Source: Tardiphaga sp052076105 (GTDB taxonomy: Bacteria > Pseudomonadota > Alphaproteobacteria > Rhizobiales > Xanthobacteraceae). Taken from it: a stretch of DNA of 64,000 nt. Positions 36,112 through 45,619 of this stretch are shown piece by piece. Under the pieces are notes generated by a model. It saw nothing but the letters and a program-made list of their open reading frames with translations, had not been told where the DNA came from and did no database searches. The first letter of the stretch is position 1, and each line of letters begins with the position of its first letter. The translations under genes were made by a program, and so were the position numbers. The stretch covers positions 3,720,001 through 3,784,000 of the forward strand of contig NZ_CP197245.1 in NCBI RefSeq assembly GCF_052076105.1. The letters run 5' to 3'.

Positions 36112-37620
36112 TCATTTCACGAAACACATGCCGATCGCAGACGACGCATCCGCGCCAACCTGCTGGCAGGCAAGACCTTCGGCACATGTCCAGGACGCGA
36201 AGCTCTTGTCCGCGACGCCCTTCGGCTTCGGTCGATAACATGTCGCGCCCCAGCCATCGAGGAGAGGCGAACCCGCAAGTTCATTATTGCCACGCGCTTG
36301 CGGCCGGTCGGAAAAACCGCGTGAGAAGTCCGGCACCTTTCCATCGCGTATCGCCATGACGATATCGCGACGGCGAGGCTGGTCACCGATGAAATGCGGT
36401 GATGACGGAACCGTTCCCTGCGATTGGTCTGCCAGCGTATCCGCACCGGGAAAATGAAAGCCGCCGATGCCACGGATCTGGTGGCAGCCGCCGCAGGTGA
36501 TGTCGTTCAGCCGGCGCGCGAAGCCGGCGGGCGAGCGGATGTTCTCGAACGGGCCGCCCTGCGCTACTGCCCGCTCCAGCGCGGCGATGACGTCACGCTC
36601 GCTGAACACGCCCCTCCCCTTGCTCTCCATCAATCCGAATTCCGGCTGCAGGGCCGACGGTGCGAAGCCGACCGGCGTCGACGCCAGCGACGATGTCGCG
36701 AGGAATTTCTCAGGGATCAAAACCGTGCCGCGATCGAAGGCGCGCAGATTGGCGGGCGCAAGCAGCCACTCCTGAAACGCGTGACCGAGCGCCGCGTCAG
36801 CCAGCAACCGGTCGCGGTCGATCTGGTTCTCCATGGGGACTTCGCGAAACTGCTTCGCACTGGCATCGAAGCGAAACACCTTCTGCAAATAGTCAGTGCG
36901 GAATTCCTGCGCATCTGACTTCGGCCGATGCGCGATCTGCAGATTGGTCTCGATGCGATCAATCTGCGCGGCCGTGATTGTCGCAAGCGGGCCATCTCGT
37001 TTCAGCAAGCGATCCGCGAGCGCTGCGCCCGTCTCGGTAAACGACGCTGAATTGAGCCAGCGCCCGGCGAGATCCGCGCATGTCACCGACGTATCGGCGG
37101 GGTCCTTCGCATGAAGCACAAGATTGAGCGTCATCGGCAGACGCGGCGGCGTCGTGCCAGCGGCCATGCGCGTGAGGCGATAGATCAGCCTGATCTCACC
37201 GCAAGTATCCGGCGCGACATAAGCACGATCCATGCGGTTGACGATTCCAGCGAGAACGAACCGCGTGTCAGGCGATGTCAGCATTGCCTTGTCGAACAGT
37301 TGCACGTCGTGGCCCGGGCCGACGCCAATGCTCACGCGCGGCTGGCGGCTCTGGTGATCGGCGAGATAGCGTGTGAACGCATCATCCAGCGCAGCGCGGA
37401 CCGGCGTCATCGCAGGCAGAGCGAACAGGGCATCGCTCGGGATCGGTATCGATCGCGCGGGATCGAGCAACTGCGCGAGACCGAGACCGTGGGTCCCGTG
37501 CGTTTCCAGCGCCCGCAACACACCGGGATCGGTGACGGCGAGACCGTTGCCCTCATCCGCCTGCGCGACGGGAGCCACGAGGGACAGCAGGGTAGCGATG
37601 AAGCTCAAGCGAAGTCGCAC
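36112..37620 (-). CDS. Secreted protein with one c-type heme motif
   Basis: A 502-residue protein with a signal peptide (MRLRLSFIATLLSLVAPVAQA). It has a single CGGCH heme-attachment motif in NDITCGGCHQIRGIGGFHFPG (about residue 382). A Cys-rich tail (GATCYRP, WTCAEGLACQ, GMCFVK) probably carries disulfides. The N-terminal 350 residues match no domain I recognise. It belongs with periplasmic, cytochrome-c-like conserved proteins of unknown role. It is upstream of a 52-residue membrane peptide. Confidence 0.8.
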   Translation of the reverse strand: MRLRLSFIATLLSLVAPVAQADEGNGLAVTDPGVLRALETHGTHGLGLAQLLDPARSIPIPSDALFALPAMTPVRAALDDAFTRYLADHQSRQPRVSIGVGPGHDVQLFDKAMLTSPDTRFVLAGIVNRMDRAYVAPDTCGEIRLIYRLTRMAAGTTPPRLPMTLNLVLHAKDPADTSVTCADLAGRWLNSASFTETGAALADRLLKRDGPLATITAAQIDRIETNLQIAHRPKSDAQEFRTDYLQKVFRFDASAKQFREVPMENQIDRDRLLADAALGHAFQEWLLAPANLRAFDRGTVLIPEKFLATSSLASTPVGFAPSALQPEFGLMESKGRGVFSERDVIAALERAVAQGGPFENIRSPAGFARRLNDITCGGCHQIRGIGGFHFPGADTLADQSQGTVPSSPHFIGDQPRRRDIVMAIRDGKVPDFSRGFSDRPQARGNNELAGSPLLDGWGATCYRPKPKGVADKSFASWTCAEGLACQQVGADASSAIGMCFVK

Positions 37621-37714
37621 GGCGCAATCCCAGACGTAACGCCGGGAAGCTAGCCCAAAACAAAGGCCACTGCACCAGCAGCGGCCCGAACGCTTGTATC
37701 ACAGGAAGAGGAGA

Positions 37715-38674
37715 TCAGCGGGCGACGATCAGGCCGCGGCTCGTAACCACAGTCCAGCGGCCATCCTGTTTGCGGATCGCATCGACGCGGCCGAGGCCGG
37801 GAACCGGATCGCCGGCATAGACTTCGAAGATTCCGGCGCGGCCCTCGATGGTGGCGCCGCCGCCGGCGATGTCGATGATGCGCCAACCTTCGACCATGGG
37901 CAGGCGCGCAACTTCAGGCTTCGGTGCCGGCGTCGGCACCGGCGCGTTGATCGAACCCGTGACTTCCTTGGCCGGCGCGGAGGCAACCGGGGCTGGAGCC
38001 GGCGCGGGCGCAGCTGCAGGCGGCGGCGTGGTGCGCAGCTTTTCGACGGTCTCGCTCAGCTTGGCGAGTTTCGCGGCCGGTTCAGCCTGCGCCTTCTCAA
38101 GCTTGTCGAGACGGTCGGCAGACTTCGCGCGTGCCGCGATGGACTGCTTGGCGTTGCGGTCAACCTCGGCCTTCAGCGCCGTGAGTTCGCTATCGAGACG
38201 GGCGACCTGCTCTTCCAGCGCATGAGTGGAGGACTTGGTGTCGTCGGCCGCAAACAGCTTGCCCAGGCCCGACATCGCCACCGAACCGCCAACCGCGCCG
38301 ACGGTGATACCCAGCGCGATCATCGCGGCAATCGCCAGCATCCGGCTCTGGCCGGGCTTCTGGGCCGGCTCGATCTTCGGCTCGGAATTGACGAAGTCTT
38401 CCCAGGAGTGCTCGCGCGCCGCATGTTCACGGGACGCACCGTCGTGCGGGCCGCTGTCGCGGGAGGGGGCCATGATGGTGATCCGGCCGGGCGCGCCGAG
38501 CTTCGGCGCTTCCCGCTTCGGCATCTGGGCGCGGCGCTCGTCGCCCTGCTCGGGAGCGAGCTTTGGCGACTCCACATGGATGTCAGCATCGTGGGAACCG
38601 GCCGCCGCCGCCACGCCGGTGTCGACGTGATCGCCGCTGACGTCTGGGGTGGAATCGGCCTTGTGCTCACTCAC
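37715..38674 (-). CDS. Membrane-anchored coiled-coil protein, conserved hypothetical
   Basis: About 319 residues from the GTG at 38674 (GGAGA 8 bases upstream; a TTG two codons earlier is also open). The cytoplasmic N-terminus is acidic and Ser/His-rich, one membrane helix lies near 110-135 (MLAIAAMIALGITVGAVGGS), and a coiled coil spans about 150-205. A Pro/Ala linker follows, then a C-terminal beta-rich domain (MVEGWRIIDIAGGGATIEG, then YAGDPVPGLGRVD) in the periplasm. This last domain is a common envelope-protein module in Nitrobacteraceae with no assigned function. Confidence 0.78.
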   Translation of the reverse strand: MSEHKADSTPDVSGDHVDTGVAAAAGSHDADIHVESPKLAPEQGDERRAQMPKREAPKLGAPGRITIMAPSRDSGPHDGASREHAAREHSWEDFVNSEPKIEPAQKPGQSRMLAIAAMIALGITVGAVGGSVAMSGLGKLFAADDTKSSTHALEEQVARLDSELTALKAEVDRNAKQSIAARAKSADRLDKLEKAQAEPAAKLAKLSETVEKLRTTPPPAAAPAPAPAPVASAPAKEVTGSINAPVPTPAPKPEVARLPMVEGWRIIDIAGGGATIEGRAGIFEVYAGDPVPGLGRVDAIRKQDGRWTVVTSRGLIVAR

Positions 38675-38847
38675 GATCAAATTCTCCGGAATAGATGAAC
38701 ACTTTGGTAACTTTCATTGCTTGCCAAATCCTTACCGGGTGTCGTGCTTACGAAAATTTCACCTCTCGTCCGGCCGCAGGAACCGTTGCTTGACGCGCAC
38801 CCGCCCGGCCCGCACAACAGTTGCCAACAAGACATCGGGGAAACGCC

Positions 38848-39459
38848 ATGAAGCTCTACGATTCCATCGGACCGAATCCGCGCGTGGTGCGCATGTTCAT
38901 GGCCGAGAAGGGCATCAGCCTCCCCGTCCAGACCGTCGATCTGGCTGCCGGCGAGAACCGCGAGGCCGCGCATCTGGCGCGCAATCCGCACGGCCAGATG
39001 CCGACGCTCGAACTTGATGACGGCGCTTATGTTTCGGAGACGGTGGCGATCTGCGAATATGTCGAAGAGACGCATCCGACGCCGCCGCTGATCGGCACTA
39101 CGCCCGAGCAACGCGCCGAGGCGCGGATGTGGCGGCAACGCGTCGATCTCAACATCTGCCAGCACATCGCCAACGGCTATCGCTTTTCGGAGGGATTGAA
39201 GCGCTTCGAGACACGCATCGTCTGCGTACCCGAAGGCGCGCCGGGCCTGAAGACAATCGCCATCGACCGGCTGCGCTGGCTCGACGGACAGATGGGCGGC
39301 AAGACCTTCATCTGCGGCGAGCGGTTCACGATGGCCGATATCGTGCTGTTCTGCTGGCTCGATTTCGCCGACAAGGTGAAGCAACCGTGGGACCGGGGCA
39401 ATGCGAAGGTCGCGGCGTGGTTCGAGCGGGTCGGCGCGCGCGAGTCAGCGAAGGCGTAA
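38848..39459 (+). CDS. Glutathione S-transferase family protein
   Basis: A 203-residue GST. The thioredoxin-like half has MKLYDSIGPNPRVVRMF, HGQMPTLELDDG (cis-Pro) and SETVAICEYVEE, which binds glutathione. The helical half ends with FTMADIVLFCWLDF, the N-capping motif. The ATG at 38848 with GGGGAAA is preferred. It is a soluble detoxification enzyme with unknown substrate. Confidence 0.9.
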   Translation: MKLYDSIGPNPRVVRMFMAEKGISLPVQTVDLAAGENREAAHLARNPHGQMPTLELDDGAYVSETVAICEYVEETHPTPPLIGTTPEQRAEARMWRQRVDLNICQHIANGYRFSEGLKRFETRIVCVPEGAPGLKTIAIDRLRWLDGQMGGKTFICGERFTMADIVLFCWLDFADKVKQPWDRGNAKVAAWFERVGARESAKA

Positions 39460-39462
39460 CGG

Positions 39463-39960
39463 CTACAGCACCACCGGCGCATCAGGGAGTTCATTCACCG
39501 AACCGGCACCGCGCGGAAAATGCGCCGCCAGATGCTGCGTCACCGCATCGATGCCCTTGATCACGCCGCGCTCGAAATGCCCGGCGCGGAACTCGGCTTC
39601 CATCATCTGGCAGATCGCTTCCCAGCCGGCTTTGCCGACGCGGGCATCGATGCCGCGATCGACCACGATCTCCACGTCGCGATCGGCGAGCAGCAGATAG
39701 ATCAGCACGCCGTTGTTATGCGCGGTGTCCCAGACGCGCAGTTGCGCGAACACATCGATGGCGCGTTCGCGCGCCATCTGATTGCGGAACAGTGGCGCAC
39801 CGTCGAGCGCACCTTCGACGACGAAGCGGATCTGGCCGGCATGGCTGGCCTCGGAGGCCTTGATGGCCTGCTCGATCCTTGCGAGCGATTGCGGCGGAAA
39901 TGCCTTGCGGACACGCGAGCGATTGCCGAGCAGATGTTTGCCAATGCGTTTGAGGCTCAT
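39463..39960 (-). CDS. TPM-domain protein (second of the LemA operon)
   Basis: A 165-residue cytoplasmic TPM-domain protein, with SLARIEQAIKASEASHAGQIRFVVEGALDG-type start and LIYLLLADRDVEIVVDRGIDARVG. The ATG overlaps the preceding stop by one base (TGATG), so it is coupled to the YgcG-like gene. Unlike that neighbour it has no signal peptide or Gly-rich tail. Confidence 0.85.
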   Translation of the reverse strand: MSLKRIGKHLLGNRSRVRKAFPPQSLARIEQAIKASEASHAGQIRFVVEGALDGAPLFRNQMARERAIDVFAQLRVWDTAHNNGVLIYLLLADRDVEIVVDRGIDARVGKAGWEAICQMMEAEFRAGHFERGVIKGIDAVTQHLAAHFPRGAGSVNELPDAPVVL

Positions 39961-40841
39961 CACCAACTCCCCGAAGCGCCGCCGCCACCGAAACTGCCGC
40001 CACCTCCGCTGAAGCCGCCGCTGCTGCCCGATGAGCTGCCCGACGACCACGATCCACCGCTGCCGCCGACATAACCGCCGCCGCGACGCCCACCACCGCC
40101 ACCCGACATGAAGGCTTCGCTGATCAGCGTGAAGATGAAGGCGACGACGCCGAGAATGCCGCCAATCAAGAGGCTGCCTGCGATGAACCAGACCACCGCG
40201 GCGACGAGGCCGCCCGTCGCCGCCGAGCCGAACAACCGGCCGAAGATGCTGCGCAACATGCCGCCGCCGATAATCACGCCGAACAGCAGGAACGGCGCGT
40301 ATTCCATGGCCTGATCGATGAGATCCGGATTGCCTTTCCACTCGGTGGGCGCCGGCAGCGGCTCGCCGTCGATCACCTTGATCATCTGGTTGACGCCCGC
40401 GGTAATGCCGCCGGCGAAATCACCGGCCTTGAAGCGGGGCGTGATGATCTCGTCGATGATCCGTTTTGTCGTGACGTCGGTCAGCGCGCCTTCGAGGCCA
40501 TAGCCGACCTCGATGCGCAGCTTGCGATCATCCTTGGCGACCAGCAGGATCGCGCCATCATCGACCTTCTTGCGGCCGATCTTCCAGGCTTCTGCGACGC
40601 GGATGGAATATTGCTCGATCGATTCCGGTGCCGTCGTGGGCACGATCAGCACTTCGACCTGACTGCCTTTACGCGCCTCGAAGTCGCGCAGCGTGCTGTC
40701 GAGCGATGTCTGTTCGCTCTGGCTCAGCGTCGCGGTCTGATCGACCACGCGCCCCGTCAGAGCCGGCACAGCCACATCGGCCAGAGCGACGGCGCTCCAG
40801 CATAGCAGCAAGGCCAGCAGGCAGGCTTTGATCGCCTTCAT
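39960..40841 (-). CDS. YgcG-like TPM-domain membrane protein with Gly/Ser-rich tail
   Basis: A 293-residue protein. The signal peptide (MKAIKACLLALLLCWSAVAL) is followed by a TPM domain (LTGRVVDQTATLSQSEQ; KKVDDGAILLVAKDDRKLRI; EVGYGLEGALTD), two membrane helices around 180-240, and a Gly/Ser-rich tail typical of the family. Members are thought to act with LemA in envelope maintenance. It is 24 bases downstream of lemA. Confidence 0.9.
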   Translation of the reverse strand: MKAIKACLLALLLCWSAVALADVAVPALTGRVVDQTATLSQSEQTSLDSTLRDFEARKGSQVEVLIVPTTAPESIEQYSIRVAEAWKIGRKKVDDGAILLVAKDDRKLRIEVGYGLEGALTDVTTKRIIDEIITPRFKAGDFAGGITAGVNQMIKVIDGEPLPAPTEWKGNPDLIDQAMEYAPFLLFGVIIGGGMLRSIFGRLFGSAATGGLVAAVVWFIAGSLLIGGILGVVAFIFTLISEAFMSGGGGGRRGGGYVGGSGGSWSSGSSSGSSGGFSGGGGSFGGGGASGSW

Positions 40842-40865
40842 CGGATCGGCCTGATCGGCACCGGC

Positions 40866-41474
40866 CTATTTCGCGGGCGCCGGCGTCGGGTTGAAGTCGA
40901 CCTTCGGTGCGGTGGATATCTCGCTCTCATTGGCGACAGTGAAATTCGCCTTCTCCTTGTAGCCGAACATCATGGCAGTCAGATTGTTCGGGAAGGTGCG
41001 CACGCCGACATTATAGTCCTGCACCGACTTGATGTAGCGGTTGCGCGCCACGGTGATACGGTTCTCGGTGCCTTCGAGCTGCGACATCAGATCCTTGAAC
41101 AGCGCGTCCGACTTGAGCTGCGGATAATTCTCGGTGACCACGAGCAGCCGCGACAGCGCGCTGGAGAGCTCGCCTTGCGCAGCCTGGAATTTCTGCAGCG
41201 CGGCGGGATCGTTCACCACATCAGGCGTCGCCTGCACCGAGCCGACCTTGGCGCGCGCATTTGTGACGCCCAGAAGAACGTCCTTCTCCTGCTGCGCGAA
41301 GCCCTTCACGGAATTCACGAGATTCGGCACGAGATCCGCGCGGCGCTGATACTGGTTGACCACTTCCGACCAGGCGGACTTGACCTGTTCATCATTGGTC
41401 TGGATCGCGTTGTAACCGCAATTGGTCAGGCTGAGGGTCGCCAGTGCTGCCAGCACGGTCAAAAACTTGCGCAT
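40866..41474 (-). CDS. lemA: LemA family lipoprotein
   Basis: A 202-residue LemA protein with a lipobox-like N-terminus (FLTVLAALATLSLTNCGYN, Cys19). Family blocks are AWSEVVNQYQRRADLVPNLV, YPQLKSDALF, and LEGTENRITVARNRYI. It is predicted to be anchored in an envelope membrane with a helical body. It heads the lemA-TPM-TPM operon. Confidence 0.92.
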   Translation of the reverse strand: MRKFLTVLAALATLSLTNCGYNAIQTNDEQVKSAWSEVVNQYQRRADLVPNLVNSVKGFAQQEKDVLLGVTNARAKVGSVQATPDVVNDPAALQKFQAAQGELSSALSRLLVVTENYPQLKSDALFKDLMSQLEGTENRITVARNRYIKSVQDYNVGVRTFPNNLTAMMFGYKEKANFTVANESEISTAPKVDFNPTPAPAK

Positions 41475-41680
41475 GAAATTCTCCTGTGACGCGGCTCAAG
41501 TGGTCAGGCGGTTTCTAGCACATGGCAATGGCATACGTCGCCACAAGTTCACTGCGCGATGCTGCAATGCGTTCAAGGAGGGAGGGCGTCCAACGGTTTG
41601 TATTTGCGCGCGGAGCATTCGTTGTTAGCCTTGCCGCAACCATCGGCCCACAGAGGCCGAGGACATTTGGGGAGATTTCC

Positions 41681-43243
41681 ATGACGGACGTGCTCAACGC
41701 GTTTCCGACGGTCGGTGCGCAGATCCTGCGGGCCCTGGCGCGCTATCCGGATCGCATCGCCTTCAGCTGGCCCGGCGGCTCCATCACCTATCGCGGCGCC
41801 ACGGACCTGATCGGCCGGCTACAGAATGTGTTCATGAACCTCGGCGCACAGCCCGGAACGAAAGTCGCGTTGCTGACCGCGAACCGCGCCGACACATGGT
41901 GCACCGGCGTCGCCGCGCAACTGTCGCGTTTCGCGATCTCCTGGCTACATCCGCTGGGTTCGATGCAAGACCAGATCGACCAGATCGAGGACGCCGGCTC
42001 CACGATCCTGATCATCGACGCCGACAATTTTCTGCAGCGCGGCGGAGAGCTCGCCTCGCGTGCACAGGGGCTGCTGCATGTGTTCACGCTGAGCCGCGCA
42101 GATTACGGAATCGATCTGTTGAAGGTCGTCGGCTCGGGCGGCAGCGCCACCGCACGCGATTTCGCACAGGTGGATGACATCGCTGTGCTGAACTACACCG
42201 GCGGCACCACCGGAAAGTCCAAGGGCGCGCTGCGCCGGCATCGCGAAGTATCGGGCTTCGCCAGCGCGATCCTGTCGGATTTCGAAATTCCGGACACGCC
42301 AAGCTATCTCACGGTGGCGCCGATCAGCCATGTCGCCGGCACCAAGGTGCTGCCGACGCTGATGCGCGGCGGCACAGTGCATATGCTGAAAGGTTTTGAT
42401 CCCGAAGCTGTGCTCAAGACCATCGAACGCGAGCGGATCAATTTCACGCTGTTTGTGCCGACCATGATCTATGTGCTGCTCGATCATCCGACGCTGTCAA
42501 AGACCGATCTATCGTCGCTCGATCTGGTACTTTACGGCGCATCGCCGATGTCGCCGAGCCGGCTGGTGGAAGGCATCGAACGGATCGGCCCGGTGTTCTC
42601 GCAGCTTTACGGCCAGACCGAATGCTATCCGGTGTCGGTGCTGCGCAAGGCCGACCACGATCCCAGCAATCCCGAACTGTTTCTGTCCTGCGGCTTTCCG
42701 ATCGCGGCCTGCGACGTCCGCATTCTCGACGATGACGACCAGGAAGTGTCGCCCGGCGAGGCCGGCGAAATCTGCGTCCGCGCGCCGCATGTGATGAAGG
42801 AATACTGGAAGCGGCCGGAACAGACCGCCGAGACTCTCAAGAATGGCTGGCTGCATACCGGCGACATCGCCCGTAAGGACGAGCGCGGCTACATGTTCAT
42901 CCTCGACCGCAAGAAGGACATGATCGTCTCCGGCGGCTTCAACATCTTCCCGCGCGAGATCGAGGATGTGTTGACGACCCACGCCGATGTGGCGATGTGC
43001 GCCGTGGTCGGCGTGCCCGACGATAAATGGGGCGAGGCCGTCACCGCCATCGTGGTCGCGCGTGGCGGCGCGAAGCCAGATGCCAGTGAACTGATCAATC
43101 TGGTGAAGACACGCAAGGGTTCGGCCCATGCGCCGAAGCACATCAAGTTCGTGACCGAACTGCCAATGACCGGCGTCGGCAAGATCGACAAGAAGGCGCT
43201 ACGCGCAAGCTTCTGGGTCGGGCGCGAGCGGATGGTGGGGTAA
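41681..43243 (+). CDS. AMP-dependent acyl-CoA synthetase
   Basis: A 520-residue ANL-superfamily enzyme from the ATG at 41681 (GGGGAGA site). The P-loop is YTGGTTGKSKGA, followed by GQTE, TGDIARKDERGY, DRKKDMIVSGGFNIFPREIE and the catalytic Lys in GVGKIDKKALR. It activates a carboxylic acid (probably fatty or aromatic) to its CoA ester with ATP. It is divergent from lemA and monocistronic; no pathway partner is adjacent. Confidence 0.92.
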   Translation: MTDVLNAFPTVGAQILRALARYPDRIAFSWPGGSITYRGATDLIGRLQNVFMNLGAQPGTKVALLTANRADTWCTGVAAQLSRFAISWLHPLGSMQDQIDQIEDAGSTILIIDADNFLQRGGELASRAQGLLHVFTLSRADYGIDLLKVVGSGGSATARDFAQVDDIAVLNYTGGTTGKSKGALRRHREVSGFASAILSDFEIPDTPSYLTVAPISHVAGTKVLPTLMRGGTVHMLKGFDPEAVLKTIERERINFTLFVPTMIYVLLDHPTLSKTDLSSLDLVLYGASPMSPSRLVEGIERIGPVFSQLYGQTECYPVSVLRKADHDPSNPELFLSCGFPIAACDVRILDDDDQEVSPGEAGEICVRAPHVMKEYWKRPEQTAETLKNGWLHTGDIARKDERGYMFILDRKKDMIVSGGFNIFPREIEDVLTTHADVAMCAVVGVPDDKWGEAVTAIVVARGGAKPDASELINLVKTRKGSAHAPKHIKFVTELPMTGVGKIDKKALRASFWVGRERMVG

Positions 43244-43284
43244 GGGCGGCCACCGTAACCATCAAAGCCAAGCTCCGCCCTCAC

Positions 43285-43418
43285 CTCTGTCATCCCCGCG
43301 AAAGCGGGGATCCATAGCCTCTACAGAGCTAATTTAGCGCTGTGGCAGAGGCCATTGTTCACATTGCTAGCACCGTGGTTATGGGTCCCCGCCTTCGCGG
43401 GGACGACAATTGAGAGGC
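43285..43418. repeat. Inverted repeat of CCCCGCGAAAGCGGGG-type hairpins
   Basis: Two hairpins in opposite orientation (43294-43309 and 43385-43404) with flanking TGTCAT/GACGACA sequence. Between the acyl-CoA synthetase and the HxlR gene; no gene in the interval. Confidence 0.7.
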
Positions 43419-43447
43419 CAGAGCCATCTTCGGACATACCGCCCTGA

Positions 43448-43474
43448 CAAGTAACTTGCATGATGAAAGTAACT
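43448..43474. promoter_or_regulatory. Operator-like repeat upstream of the HxlR gene
   Basis: The palindrome CAAGTAACTTG (43448-43458) and a second AAGTAACT (43467-43474) are 18 bp apart and end 16 bases before the HxlR start. The position suggests autoregulation by the HxlR protein and control of the coupled MATE gene. Confidence 0.5.
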
Positions 43475-43490
43475 ACCCTATCTTGCTGCC

Positions 43491-43994
43491 ATGCAGCGCA
43501 AGAGTTTCGAGAAGCTGGAATGCCCGATCGCCCGCAGCCTCGAGCGCGTTGGCGAGTGGTGGAGCATCCTGATCATGCGCGATGCCGTCTACGGCATGAC
43601 GCGGTTCGACCAGTTTCAGAAGAACCTCAATATCGCGCCGAACATGCTGACCCGCCGGCTGGCAGTCCTGGTCGAGGCCGGGCTGCTGGAGAAACGCCAA
43701 TACTGCGAAAAACCGCCGCGCTACGAATATATCGTGACCCCGCGCGGCCGGGACTTCCGCTCCGTCCTGTGGTCGATACAGAGCTGGGGTAACCGGCATT
43801 TTGCGCCCGAGGGCGAAAGCGTCGTCCTGATCGACAAGGAGACCGGCGAGCGCGCCGATCCGATTCTCGTCGACCGCCGCACCGGCAAACCAATCACCGA
43901 AGCCACCCATATGAATGCCCCCGGCCCCGCGGCAAGCGCACGCGTGCAACGGCGGCTGAGCAAACCGCGCCCGCAGAAGGACGGATCACCATGA
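43491..43994 (+). CDS. HxlR-family transcriptional regulator
   Basis: A 167-residue HxlR-type winged helix. It begins CPIARSLERVGEWWSILIMRDAVYGMTRFDQFQ (shortened), which contains the conserved single Cys, followed by LTRRLAVLVEAGLLEKRQY. A ~60-residue C-terminal extension is rich in charged residues. The family senses electrophiles, redox state or small molecules. Its stop overlaps the MATE start by 4 bases, so it probably controls that exporter. Confidence 0.9.
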   Translation: MQRKSFEKLECPIARSLERVGEWWSILIMRDAVYGMTRFDQFQKNLNIAPNMLTRRLAVLVEAGLLEKRQYCEKPPRYEYIVTPRGRDFRSVLWSIQSWGNRHFAPEGESVVLIDKETGERADPILVDRRTGKPITEATHMNAPGPAASARVQRRLSKPRPQKDGSP

Positions 43995-45397
43995 AACTCG
44001 AAACGCCGCAGGCCATCGTGGCCGCCGCAGCTACGCCGGTTCCGGCGATGAATCCGCGGACGCGCATGCTGCTGCAAGCGCCGCTCGCCTCCACGCTGGT
44101 CAAGCTCGCCTGGCCCAATCTGCTGGTGATGCTGGCGCAGGCCTCAACCGGTCTGATCGAGACCTGGTGGGTGTCGCATCTCGGCAGCGATGCGCTGACC
44201 GGCATGGCCGTGGTGTTTCCCGGCTTCATGATGATGCAGATGCTGTCGGCCGGCGCCATGGGCGGCGGCATTTCCTCGGCGATTGCGCGTGCGCTCGGTG
44301 CACGGCGCACCGACGATGCCGAGGCGCTGGTGATGCACGCCACGCTCATCAATATCCTGCTTGGCCTCATCGGCTCGGCAATCTTCCTGATCTTCGGCCG
44401 CGCGATCTACACCGCGATGGGCGTCAGCGGCGGCGCGCTGGACGCGGCCATGCAATATTCCAACGTGGTGTTTGGCGGCAGCGTCCTCGTTTGGCTGATG
44501 AACGGCTTCGCCAGCATCATTCGCGGCACCGGCAATATGCTGGTGCCGTCGCTGTCGATCTGTATCGGCGTGGTGCTGCTGATCCCGCTGTCCCCGCTGC
44601 TGATCTTCGGCTGGGGTCCGATCCCGGCGCTCGGCATTGCCGGCGGCGGCTGGGCCGTGGTGCTGTCCACATTCACCGTGGGCGCCGTACTCGCGGGCTA
44701 CATTCTCTCCGGCCGCTGCATCGTCCATTTCAAACTGGCACGGCTGCGCTGGGATCTCTCGGCCGACATCCTGCGCGTCGGTGCCGTCGCCGCGGTCATC
44801 TCGCTGCAGACGAGCTTCACGGTGCTGCTCACCACGGCGCTGGTCGGCGGCTTCGCCGGCGGCGACGCCGTCGCGGGATTCGGCACCGGCGTGCGGCTGG
44901 AATATCTGATGGTGCCGCTGGCCTTTGGTTTCGGCGGGCCGCTGGTGGCCCTGGTGGGTACCAATATCGGCGCCGGACAGGAGCAGCGCGCGCTGCGGGC
45001 AGCGCTGATCGGCGGCGGCATGGTGTTCGTGATCACCGAAACCGTCGGCCTGGCCGCCGCGATCTGGCCGGCAGCCTGGCTTGGCCTGTTCGGCTCGGAC
45101 CCGCAGATGATCGAGACCGGCAGCGCCTATCTGCGGATCGTGGGCCCGGCCTATGGCTTCTTCGGCCTCGGCCTGTCGCTGTATTTCGCCTCGCAGGGTG
45201 CCGGCAAGATGCTCTATCCGCTGCTGGCCGGCGTGCTGCGCCTCTTGATCTCCATCGGCGGCGGCTGGCTGGCGCTGCGCCTGACGGGGTCGCTGACCTG
45301 GCTGTTTGCCTGCCTGACACTTGCCCTGGTCGTCTACGGCACCATCATCGCCGCGGCGGTGGCGTCCGGGACCTGGTTCAAGGCGAAGGCGAATTGA
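43991..45397 (+). CDS. MATE-family efflux transporter
   Basis: A 468-residue protein with twelve predicted membrane helices. The first half has LIETWWVSHLGSDALTGMAV and the second GFGTGVRLEYLMVPLAFGFG, matching the multidrug and toxin extrusion fold. It exports cationic or organic compounds with H+ or Na+. It is translationally coupled to the HxlR regulator. Confidence 0.92.
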   Translation: MKLETPQAIVAAAATPVPAMNPRTRMLLQAPLASTLVKLAWPNLLVMLAQASTGLIETWWVSHLGSDALTGMAVVFPGFMMMQMLSAGAMGGGISSAIARALGARRTDDAEALVMHATLINILLGLIGSAIFLIFGRAIYTAMGVSGGALDAAMQYSNVVFGGSVLVWLMNGFASIIRGTGNMLVPSLSICIGVVLLIPLSPLLIFGWGPIPALGIAGGGWAVVLSTFTVGAVLAGYILSGRCIVHFKLARLRWDLSADILRVGAVAAVISLQTSFTVLLTTALVGGFAGGDAVAGFGTGVRLEYLMVPLAFGFGGPLVALVGTNIGAGQEQRALRAALIGGGMVFVITETVGLAAAIWPAAWLGLFGSDPQMIETGSAYLRIVGPAYGFFGLGLSLYFASQGAGKMLYPLLAGVLRLLISIGGGWLALRLTGSLTWLFACLTLALVVYGTIIAAAVASGTWFKAKAN

Positions 45398-45499
45398 GCG
45401 TAGGATGGGTAGAGCGCAGGCGCATCGCGCCGGAGCGAAACCCATCGGCTGAGTCCGCGGCAATATGATGGGTTTCGCTGCGCTCTACCCATCCTACGC
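45397..45499. repeat. 103-bp inverted repeat (GTAGGATGGGTAGAGC family), copy 2
   Basis: The outer arms (45397-45416 and 45480-45499) are inverted copies of GCGTAGGATGGGTAGAGCGC, and the nested arms GCGAAACCCAT/ATGGGTTTCGC match the 22.6 kb element. It begins at the MATE stop codon. Confidence 0.85.
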
Positions 45500-45619
45500 C
45501 CCGGCCAGAACAAAGATGTGCATATGCCTCATGCAGTTACACGCCTGCAGGGACAAAGCGAACTATTCTAGATAGCGCGGATCGGCGGCCAATTCGGCCG
45601 CACCCAGGAATCCCCAGCT

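Noticed and set aside
39961..40341. A minus-strand in-frame extension of the small TPM gene into the YgcG-like gene
   Set aside because: It overlaps the Gly-rich tail of the upstream gene in another frame; the ATG at 39960 overlapping the stop is the better start.
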